From Methylomonas koyamae (GTDB lineage: Bacteria > Pseudomonadota > Gammaproteobacteria > Methylococcales > Methylomonadaceae): a stretch of DNA of 64,000 nucleotides. Below, in pieces: positions 57,241 to 64,000 of this stretch. The stretch's first letter is position 1. Every line of letters begins with the position of its first letter. The stretch lies in assembly GCF_006483455.1 (NCBI RefSeq), contig NZ_PPPU01000005.1, positions 62,001 through 126,000 of the forward strand, read 5' to 3'. The notes under the pieces were generated by a model that searched no databases, was not told the DNA's origin, and was given only the letters and a program-made list of their open reading frames with translations. A program made the position numbers and the translations under genes.

Positions 57241-58438
57241 CGCTGTTTTCATTGAGAAAATCTTTAATACGCTGCGCAGCCTCGACACATTCTTCGATAG
57301 GCGCAACCAACGCGATACGGACATGATTGGCGCCGGGATTGATGCCGCCGCTATCACGGGATAAGTAACTGCCAGGCAGCACCGTGATGTTTTGCTTGGC
57401 AAACAGTTTTTGGGCAAACTCGGTATCGGACATCGGCGTTTTCAGCCATATGTAAAAGCTTGCCGGCGGCCGCTCGATTTCGCAGACGTCGTGCAATATC
57501 TCGATAAACGCGGTGAATTTAGCGCGGTATAACTGGCGGTTGTGCTTGACGTGTTCCTCGTCGTTCCAGGCGGCGATGCTGGCGTGCTGAGTCGGCACCG
57601 GCATCGGGCAGCCGTGATAGGTGCGGTATTTGAAATACTGCTTTAACACTTCCGCGTCGCCGGCCACAAACCCTGAGCGCAGACCCGGCGCGTTCGAGCG
57701 TTTGGACAGGCTATGAAAAATCACGCAACGTTTGAAATCCGTACTGCCGGCCGCGTAAGCGCTTTGCAGCAAACCTTGCGGCGGATTGGCTTCGTCGTCA
57801 TAGAGTTCGGTGTAACACTCGTCGGAGGCGATGACAAAATCGTACCTGTCGGCCAAGGCCAATAATTTCAGATGGTCGGCCTGTGTCAGCACCGTGCCGG
57901 TCGGATTGCCGGGCGAGCAAATAAACATCAGTTGGCAGCGTTGCCAAATCGTTTCCGGCACGCTGTCAAAATCCGGCAAATAACCATCGGCCTCAACCGT
58001 GTTCAGATAATACGGCTCGGCACCGGCCAACAGCGCCGCGCCTTCGTAGATCTGATAAAACGGGTTGGGCATGATCACTACCGGCTTGTCGGCCGGATCG
58101 ACCAGGGCTTGCACTAGCGAAAACAAGGCCTCGCGGGTGCCATTTACCGGCAGCACTTGGGTTTCGGCATCCACACCACCCGCCGAAATCCCAAAACGAC
58201 GGCAAGTCCAATCGGCTATCGCTTGACGCAGTTCCGGCAGGCCCTTGGTGGTGGGGTACTGAGTCAGGCCATGCAAATGCCGCAGCAAGGCCTCCTGGAT
58301 GAAATGCGGCGTAACATGCTTAGGCTCGCCAATCGACAAAGCGATATGAGCTTTGTCGGCCGGCGGCGTAATGCCTTGCTTCAGCGTTGCCAGCTTTTCA
58401 AACGGGTACGGGTGTAAGGCGGATAAATACGGATTCAT
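57236..58438 (-). CDS. dapC: Succinyldiaminopimelate transaminase
   Basis: A 400-residue class I/II aminotransferase. MNPYLSALHPYPFEKLATLKQG opens it as in DapC. FHSLSKRSNAPGLRSGFVAG carries the PLP Lys, and FICSPGNPTGTVL the NP motif. It acts after DapD in the succinylase DAP branch. It starts three bases after the M48 gene stop, and its stop codon is provided by the palindromic repeat. Confidence 0.95.
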   Translation of the reverse strand: MNPYLSALHPYPFEKLATLKQGITPPADKAHIALSIGEPKHVTPHFIQEALLRHLHGLTQYPTTKGLPELRQAIADWTCRRFGISAGGVDAETQVLPVNGTREALFSLVQALVDPADKPVVIMPNPFYQIYEGAALLAGAEPYYLNTVEADGYLPDFDSVPETIWQRCQLMFICSPGNPTGTVLTQADHLKLLALADRYDFVIASDECYTELYDDEANPPQGLLQSAYAAGSTDFKRCVIFHSLSKRSNAPGLRSGFVAGDAEVLKQYFKYRTYHGCPMPVPTQHASIAAWNDEEHVKHNRQLYRAKFTAFIEILHDVCEIERPPASFYIWLKTPMSDTEFAQKLFAKQNITVLPGSYLSRDSGGINPGANHVRIALVAPIEECVEAAQRIKDFLNENSA

Positions 58439-58441
58439 GCT

Positions 58442-59227
58442 TTATTTGCTACAACGCGGTTGGCGTCCTTGGCTCCAGGCTTGCTGTTGAATTTGCAACG
58501 CGCGGTTCATGTTCTGTTGCAGATTGTCGATGCGGCTGGCATGCGACGGGTGGGTCGACATGAATTCGATCGGCTGCCCCCCTTGCGCGGCCTTGTCCAT
58601 CTTCAACCACAAATTAATGCTTTGCCGCGGGTCGAAGCCGGCGCGAGCCATCAAATCCAAACCAATGGTATCGGCTTCGGTCTCGTGAATCCGACTGTAA
58701 GGCAGGATCACCCCGTACTGGGCGCCAACACCGAGCAAGCCCAATGCAGTTTGCCCCATGGCTGTCTGCGGCTGCGTCACGGCCTGTACCATCGCCAGAC
58801 CGGTGCTGACCGCGGTTTCCTGCGACAAACGCTCGTTACTGTGGCGCGACAACACGTGGCCCACTTCATGGCCGACGACCGCCGCCAGCTGGTCGGCATT
58901 GTCGACCAGATTGATCAAACCGGTATGCACGCCGATTTTATTACCGGGCAACGCGAATGCGTTCAGGGTTTCGTCTTCGAACACAACCACTTCCCACTGG
59001 CCGCCGGTTTGTTGGGTAATTGCATAAGCCACGCACTGGGCAAATTGGTTGACGCGAGAATTGCGGCTGACCGGGTTTTTGCTCTTCATGCTGTCGAAGG
59101 CCTGCAAACCCATTTGGTCGACTTGGTTGTCGGGCATGTAAATAAACTGGGTGCGGCCGGTCGGACTGGTTGCACAACTATTGAGCAATACGAAACCGGC
59201 AGCGATAAGCAAATTTCTAGTCAACAT
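58442..59227 (-). CDS. M48-family metallopeptidase lipoprotein
   Basis: A 261-residue protein with lipoprotein signal ending LLNSC (Cys18). Zinc motif HEVGHVLSRH near residue 119, and the third ligand in RIHETEADTIGLDLMARAGFDP. It resembles the LoiP/YcaL outer-membrane proteases. It is co-directional with dapC, spacing three bases. Confidence 0.92.
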   Translation of the reverse strand: MLTRNLLIAAGFVLLNSCATSPTGRTQFIYMPDNQVDQMGLQAFDSMKSKNPVSRNSRVNQFAQCVAYAITQQTGGQWEVVVFEDETLNAFALPGNKIGVHTGLINLVDNADQLAAVVGHEVGHVLSRHSNERLSQETAVSTGLAMVQAVTQPQTAMGQTALGLLGVGAQYGVILPYSRIHETEADTIGLDLMARAGFDPRQSINLWLKMDKAAQGGQPIEFMSTHPSHASRIDNLQQNMNRALQIQQQAWSQGRQPRCSK

Positions 59228-59380
59228 GGCTTAACTACCCGCAGAGAAATGGCCGGCCATTTTAGCCTAACTCGCCAGGGGGTTACACGCTTTTTGGCTA
59301 TGCCAGCTGGAGGGGATAGCGCACAATAAACTGAGCACTCAGATGACCTTACGAAAAGCCGAACCGACGCCGGTTTGCGC

Positions 59381-59875
59381 CTACCCCGCCCGCACCAGCT
59401 GCAGAAGTTGCTGCAAACAAAACAACACGGTCTGCTGCCGAATGTTTTGCCTGTCGCCGGAAAACTGCTTTCTTACGCACACAGCTTCCTCGCCCCCCCG
59501 CTGCCGCCAGGCGACGAAAACCGTCCCCACCGGCTTTTCGGCCGTGCCGCCATCCGGGCCGGCGATGCCGGTAACGGCCAAAGCCAAGTCAGCCGAGCTG
59601 TGTTCGAGGACGCCGGCCGCCATTTCTCCGGCAGTCTCGGCGCTAACCGCGCCGTAACGTTGCAATGTCTGCGGATGTACCCCCAGCAGTTCGACCTTGG
59701 CCGCATTGCTGTAGGTGACAAAACCGCGGTCGAACCAAGCGGAACTGCCCGGCACATCGGTGATCGCCGCGGCGATACCGCCCCCGGTACAGGACTCTGC
59801 CAAACCCAATACCCGGTTCAAACCTCGCAAACCCTCGCCGAGCTGCTCGGACAACAGATAACCCGGATCGCGCAT
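59381..59875 (-). CDS. pncC: CinA C-terminal-domain nicotinamide-nucleotide amidohydrolase
   Basis: A 164-residue stand-alone PncC/YgaD domain. LAESCTGGGIAAAITDVPGSSAWFDRGFVTYSN and VTGIAGPDGGTAEKPVGTVFVAW are the family signatures. It deamidates NMN to nicotinate mononucleotide. Start at ATG 59875; it lacks the N-terminal MoaB-like domain of full CinA. Confidence 0.93.
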   Translation of the reverse strand: MRDPGYLLSEQLGEGLRGLNRVLGLAESCTGGGIAAAITDVPGSSAWFDRGFVTYSNAAKVELLGVHPQTLQRYGAVSAETAGEMAAGVLEHSSADLALAVTGIAGPDGGTAEKPVGTVFVAWRQRGGEEAVCVRKQFSGDRQNIRQQTVLFCLQQLLQLVRAG

Positions 59876-59930
59876 CAACGCCCCAAGCCCTGCCCACAGC
59901 AGTATCGTCTCCCGGCACTATTACCGGTCA

Positions 59931-60509
59931 TCATTGCGGCAGCTTTTTGACTTCGCCGACTTTTTCGAAGTCGGCACCGACACTGATGATGAAGCTGGTG
60001 ACCTGTTCGATGCTCATTTCGGATTTAACCACTTTCGATTCGTGGACGATGATGGCAAACCCGGATGTCGGATTTGGAGAAGTCGGCACAAACAGTACGT
60101 ATCGATCGTCGGTTTTGTTGGTCACGTAAGCCGGCACCCAAATGCCCTCTTTCGGATACTCGACATAAACCACTTCGCGCGGTTCCTGCAACTGGTGGCC
60201 GGCAATCATGTTCACCAGTTTTTTGGTGACCCGGTAAATCGTACTCAACAGCGGAATGCGTTCGATCAGATGCTCGAACATTGCGATAATCGAAAAGCGG
60301 CCGAGGCTTACGCGGTGGCCGACATAAGTGATGGTGGCGAAGCTGGCCGCAAATAGCAGAAAGGTCACCAAGTAGTTGTCTGAATAACCGTATACGAACT
60401 GGAACAAATCGGTCAGCCGGTCTTTAACGAACAGCACGATTTGCACGATCACCATAATCGGAATGAACGCTAATACGCCGATCAGGGTGTGGTTCAGAAT
60501 TTTCTTCAT
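59931..60509 (-). CDS. DUF502 membrane protein
   Basis: A 192-residue protein with two N-terminal helices (about 9-28 and 47-66), then a soluble domain with RIPLLSTIYRVTKKLVNMIAG and VLFVPTSPNPTSGF. These are DUF502 hallmarks; function is unknown. Confidence 0.9.
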   Translation of the reverse strand: MKKILNHTLIGVLAFIPIMVIVQIVLFVKDRLTDLFQFVYGYSDNYLVTFLLFAASFATITYVGHRVSLGRFSIIAMFEHLIERIPLLSTIYRVTKKLVNMIAGHQLQEPREVVYVEYPKEGIWVPAYVTNKTDDRYVLFVPTSPNPTSGFAIIVHESKVVKSEMSIEQVTSFIISVGADFEKVGEVKKLPQ

Positions 60510-60610
60510 GATGCGCCTACCTCATTAGTTATTGTTGTTATCGATACACGGTTTTATCAAAGTTAAGCCTGATTAGAAAGCGCCAGTTAGCCCGGCTCCG
60601 TCAAAACGGC
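60510..60610. other. Short gap downstream of cydB
   Basis: No CydX-like small membrane protein gene is visible here. Confidence 0.4.
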
Positions 60611-61699
60611 CTAACGCAGAATTCTGAACAGCCCCCGCGTCGCTACCGCCATAACCAGCAGAGCCGGCCCGGCAAACCCCAGCAACCCCGTCAATGCGGT
60701 TTGACTGGCGCTGGCGTCCCAAAGCGTCAGCGAACTGTTTAACGATATATTGGACGGCGCCAGAAACGGGAACATGGATACGCCTAAGGTCAGCACTGCC
60801 AGCGCCAGCGCCAGCGCCAGCGCTAACAACGCCCAATACGCCCGATCGAACTTACACAGCACCCAGGCACCGATGCCGGCCAGGAAAGCCAGACCGGGGA
60901 TCACCCACAACGCCGGCTCGTGTTCGTAATTATCCAGCCACAAGCCGTCGCCGCGCTTGACGAATTTAGCCAACGGATTGGAAACGCCGTCCGGCAGGAT
61001 TTCGGTAGTGACGTGGTAGCCTTCCAAATGGGTAATCCAACCGCCACACAAAGCAAATAACAATAAAAACAGAATTACCGTAGTTTGCGCCACCGCTTTT
61101 GCGCGTAACTGTAACGCAGGATCGCCGTGCAATTGCAAATAGACTGCTGCGTAAGCGGCCAACAACGCCAGACAACAGGCCGCAACCAACATTGCAAACG
61201 GGTTGAACAGGCCGGCCAGACTACCCAAAAAAGCGATATGCATGTCGCTGCTCAGATGAAACGGAAAGCCCTTCAACAAATTTCCCGCCAGCAGGCCCAA
61301 CACGACGACGGGCAATAATCCACTGAGAAATAGCGCCTTATCCCAATACGGCAGCCAATCCGGATGCTCAAGGCTATTTCTAAAGTAAAGACCGATCGGC
61401 CTGATACAGACGGCCAGTATCACGCACAACAGCAAATTCTGGAAGCTGGAAAACACCACGGCATAGACCGTGGGCCAGCCCGCATACAACACCGCGATCA
61501 CTGCAGCCAGCCAGGCTTGATTTCCCGCGCTGAGCGGCGCCAGTCTGGCAGCGATCTGCCGCCGTTGGGGTTCGGACAACTGCAAAAACGGCAACAACAG
61601 CGCCACGCCCATTTCCAGACCGCTACTCAACGCAAAACCGACCGTAAACAAACCGAGCAGTCCCCAGCACAACAAGCGCAAAATATCGTAATCAAGCAT
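60611..61699 (-). CDS. cydB: Cytochrome bd-type oxidase subunit II
   Basis: A 362-residue membrane protein of the CydB family, about eight helices. The N-terminus MLDYDILRLLCWGLLGLFTVGFALSSGLEMG aligns with E. coli CydB, where FAVTDGFDMG carries D26 and D29; here these are Ser and Glu. GNQAWLAAVIAVLYAGWPTVYAVVFSSF follows the family. It overlaps the upstream cydA gene by eight bases. Confidence 0.88.
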   Translation of the reverse strand: MLDYDILRLLCWGLLGLFTVGFALSSGLEMGVALLLPFLQLSEPQRRQIAARLAPLSAGNQAWLAAVIAVLYAGWPTVYAVVFSSFQNLLLCVILAVCIRPIGLYFRNSLEHPDWLPYWDKALFLSGLLPVVVLGLLAGNLLKGFPFHLSSDMHIAFLGSLAGLFNPFAMLVAACCLALLAAYAAVYLQLHGDPALQLRAKAVAQTTVILFLLLFALCGGWITHLEGYHVTTEILPDGVSNPLAKFVKRGDGLWLDNYEHEPALWVIPGLAFLAGIGAWVLCKFDRAYWALLALALALALAVLTLGVSMFPFLAPSNISLNSSLTLWDASASQTALTGLLGFAGPALLVMAVATRGLFRILR

Positions 61700-63086
61700 C
61701 GCCGCCCTCCTGAGCTGACGCCGCTCCCTGTTTTATCAATTGCATCGCCAGCAGAATCGCCAGGGCCAGTAACCCGGAATACGCTAAGGCGTAAACAGCC
61801 AAACCGAGTACCAAGTCGCTAGTCGTTAAAGTCGATACCGCCAACCACGTCGGCAAAATGTCGACCACAATCCAAGGCTGGTCGCCGAATTCGGAGATGA
61901 ACCAACCGCCAACGCTGGCCAACCAAGTAGCAGGCAATGCGTACATCGCCGACTTCAGCACCCACGGCTGCCGGCTGCCGGTCACGACACCGAAACCGGC
62001 TGTCAAAAATGTCACTAATGCCAACACACCGAACACGATCATGGCCTTATGCCCCCAATACAGGGGCGCTGCCGGCGGCAAACTGGCTTGCGCCGCCTGC
62101 TCAATTTGCGTCGGACTAGCATCGACCACACCGTCTCGCCAACGTTTCAGCAACAATCCGTAACCAAGATCGGCTTTAGCGGCACCGAATTCCTCCCACA
62201 ATTGCGCTTGCGGGTTATCGTCGCGCAATTGTTGCAACATGGCGTAAGCGCGGACACCGTTTTCGATTCGTTGCCGGTTTTGCGCCAGAATGTCGTCGGC
62301 AGGCAGGCCGTTAATTGCCATCAGCTTGCCGCGCTGAAACGAACTTTGTTTGTAAATGCCGGCGTCTCCCAACAACAAGGTAGCGACAATCGCCAGCAAG
62401 CCCAGCCCCACTGCAATGGAATACGACGGCCCAGACAACCCCGTTTCGGCCGACCTTAGCCGGTAATAGGCGCTGATAGCCAACACGAACCCGGCTGCCA
62501 ACGCATAGCTGGAAAGCAAGCTATGGGCGAATTTGGCCAGCGCCACCGGATTGCATAACACGGCACGCCAGTCTGCCATCTCCATCCGCAACGCCTGCAC
62601 GTCGAATTCGGCACCGACCGGATATTGCATCCAGCCGCTGGCGACCGAAAAGCCAAACAATATCAAATGGCAACCCAAGCACACCGCCAGGGTAGCGAGT
62701 AGATGCGCAAAGCCACCCAACCTGTCCCAGCCGTACAACATCCAGCCCAAAGCGTTCGCCGCCGTAAACAAGCCAGCCAAAACTCCGACCAGCACCGGCC
62801 CGGCAAAGGCATCTCCGGCATAGTGAGCAAAATACGACCAATTGCCACCGAATTGGAACAGCATGGCCACACTCGACGCTAGACTCAATCCGAAACTGAG
62901 TGCGAACAACTTGCCCCAAAACCGGCATAAGGTTTGGTAATCGCCCCGGCCGCCAGCCAGCCCCCAAGTTTCCAATACCAGTAAGAAAAACGATAAGCCT
63001 ACCGTCAGCGGTACAAACAGAAAATGCTGTACTGCATTGATCGCAAACTGCGAGCGAGACAATTCAATAACCGTTTCGGAAACCAT
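61692..63086 (-). CDS. cydA: Divergent cytochrome bd-type oxidase subunit I
   Basis: A 464-residue CydA homologue. Heme ligands equivalent to E. coli H19 (NAVQHFLFV), H186 (KFAHSLLSSY) and M393 (GHKAMIVFG) are kept. In contrast E99 and E107 are replaced by Gly and Ala (LVGVLAGLFTAANALG), the quinol-site E257 by Asn (KLMAINGLP) and R448 of the GRQPW motif by Asp (FGDQPW). The Q-loop is about 46 residues shorter than in E. coli. It is thus an unusual bd-type oxidase whose electron donor may differ. Followed by cydB with overlapping frames. Confidence 0.88.
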   Translation of the reverse strand: MVSETVIELSRSQFAINAVQHFLFVPLTVGLSFFLLVLETWGLAGGRGDYQTLCRFWGKLFALSFGLSLASSVAMLFQFGGNWSYFAHYAGDAFAGPVLVGVLAGLFTAANALGWMLYGWDRLGGFAHLLATLAVCLGCHLILFGFSVASGWMQYPVGAEFDVQALRMEMADWRAVLCNPVALAKFAHSLLSSYALAAGFVLAISAYYRLRSAETGLSGPSYSIAVGLGLLAIVATLLLGDAGIYKQSSFQRGKLMAINGLPADDILAQNRQRIENGVRAYAMLQQLRDDNPQAQLWEEFGAAKADLGYGLLLKRWRDGVVDASPTQIEQAAQASLPPAAPLYWGHKAMIVFGVLALVTFLTAGFGVVTGSRQPWVLKSAMYALPATWLASVGGWFISEFGDQPWIVVDILPTWLAVSTLTTSDLVLGLAVYALAYSGLLALAILLAMQLIKQGAASAQEGGDA

Positions 63087-63249
63087 TCCTACCTCTAGGC
63101 CAAGCTCAAAATGGCGGCAATTATAAAATTATCCGCCCGTTTGTCTGCGTTTTTCTCGATCAAGTCGCATTATATCGGCCGCCAGACCATGGAGAATAAG
63201 CGGCACTGATATACACTTTGACGGACTACGGCCGCGTTTACGACACTCC

Positions 63250-64000
63250 ATGAAGCTCCCGCCCCGCTGGATAATCGGACTGAAAATCATTGGCTTGGCG
63301 CTACTTTACGCCGGCTTGGCCAAGCTGGTATTGGCTTTTTTTTCCGACCGCGGAAACGTCACACTGATCTGGTTTCCGGCTGGCCTGGGGCTGGCAGCAT
63401 TTTTGTTGAATGCCAAACATTATTGGGCCGGCGTACTGTCAGGCGCTTTCATAGCGGGTTTATTGGTCGGCGACTCGTGGACAATCTCGGCCTTTATTGC
63501 GGCCGGCAACACTCTGGAATCGTGGATTGGCGCTTGGCTCCTGCTTGGCAACCCTGGTTTTTCGATCAAACTGCGCCACCCGAGCGACTTCGCGTGGCTG
63601 GCCGTCACCGGCGCGGTTGCCGCCTGTTTCAGTGCGCTGATCGGGCCGATGGCGTTGTTGCTGGGCGGTTATCTGACTCAAGACCAGTTGTTTCCGAGCA
63701 TGCTGCATTGGTGGATGGCCGATTTGTTTGGTATCGCTTTAGTAACCCCTTGCATTCTGATTTGGCGAAAATGGCCAACTGGCTGGTTCATCGTCAAACG
63801 TCTGCCGGAAACTGCCGCCTTCTTGGCGCTGAGTTTTTTCAGCGGCCAAGCGATATTTCTGAGTTGGTGTCCGGATGTAATCAGCGGTTACGCCCGCGGG
63901 TATTGGACTTTTCTGTTTGTGGTTTGGGCGGCGGCTCGCTTCGGGCGCCACGGCGTCATGCTCCTGATTGGCATGACCGCGATCCAGTCTCTGTGGGGAT
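63250..64000 (+). CDS. MASE1-domain membrane protein, 3' end outside the window
   Basis: The frame is open from ATG 63250 to the window end, about 250 residues visible. It has about seven or eight membrane helices with NVTLIWFPAGLGLAAFLLNAKHYWAGVLSGAF near residue 36, typical of MASE1 sensory domains, and WWMADLFGIALVTPCIL later. MASE1 is usually followed by PAS, histidine kinase or GGDEF/EAL domains; which one cannot be told here. It is divergent from cydAB. Confidence 0.85.
   Translation, partial: MKLPPRWIIGLKIIGLALLYAGLAKLVLAFFSDRGNVTLIWFPAGLGLAAFLLNAKHYWAGVLSGAFIAGLLVGDSWTISAFIAAGNTLESWIGAWLLLGNPGFSIKLRHPSDFAWLAVTGAVAACFSALIGPMALLLGGYLTQDQLFPSMLHWWMADLFGIALVTPCILIWRKWPTGWFIVKRLPETAAFLALSFFSGQAIFLSWCPDVISGYARGYWTFLFVVWAAARFGRHGVMLLIGMTAIQSLWG

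Overview
The window reads as chromosome of a gammaproteobacterial methanotroph (Methylococcales, Methylomonas-like), GC-rich overall. The strongest taxonomic clue is the methanofuran/tetrahydromethanopterin C1 cluster (fhcB-fhcA-methyltransferase-fhcD-fhcC with a PCD-like gene and a radical SAM gene) in an otherwise gammaproteobacterial gene set (hmu heme uptake, murJ-rpsT, algC-dut-coaBC-radC, dapC/dapD/dapE). This is an inference: no 16S gene and no methane monooxygenase lie in the window. I see no tRNA, rRNA, CRISPR array, complete insertion sequence or prophage.

Layout. (1) 1-1153: 3' part of a GGDEF-EAL protein. (2) 1315-12566: a long co-directional heme-iron region behind a Fur-box promoter. 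It holds an unknown small protein, HemP, TonB-ExbB-ExbD, an outer-membrane heme receptor, another unknown small protein, a VPLPA-CTERM exported protein, HmuS, HutZ and HmuTUV, and ends at an intrinsic terminator. (3) 12803-15374: an AT-rich two-gene lipoprotein island (LecA-like lipoprotein, then patatin-like lipoprotein). (4) 15833-22106: histidine phosphatase/cupin pair, then three small genes divergent from a siderophore-receptor cluster (TonB-dependent receptor, PepSY protein, PiuC), with Fur boxes between them. (5) 22237-24337: small genes and a candidate small RNA with promoter and terminator. (6) 24422-31102: the C1 formyl-transfer operon. (7) 31099-38782: a flagellar-motif orphan, a membrane c-type cytochrome, cold-shock protein, ClpB behind a sigma-32-type promoter, an oxidoreductase, S20 and MurJ. 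(8) 38868-50233: housekeeping genes proC, yggT, argB, algC, dut, coaBC, radC, and a CHASE-PAS-PAS-GGDEF protein. (9) 50504-59875: lysine/DAP genes dapE, dapD, dapC mixed with small hypotheticals, YihY, an epimerase-like protein, an M48 lipoprotein and a CinA-type amidohydrolase. (10) 59931-64000: a DUF502 protein, a divergent cytochrome bd-type oxidase, and the start of a MASE1-domain protein that runs off the end.

How the parts work together. Two iron-acquisition systems are present, one for heme and one for a siderophore, both with visible Fur sites. The heme receptor can be energised by the TonB-ExbBD made from the same operon, heme crosses the inner membrane through HmuTUV, and HmuS/HutZ handle or degrade it. 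The Fhc complex transfers and hydrolyses the formyl group from tetrahydromethanopterin to formate, a central step of formaldehyde oxidation. The most unusual points are a bd-type oxidase that has lost its quinol-site and proton-path residues but kept its heme ligands, an exosortase-type protein inside a heme-uptake operon, a methyltransferase inserted in the fhc operon, the low-GC lipoprotein pair, and the candidate small RNA at 23255-23443.
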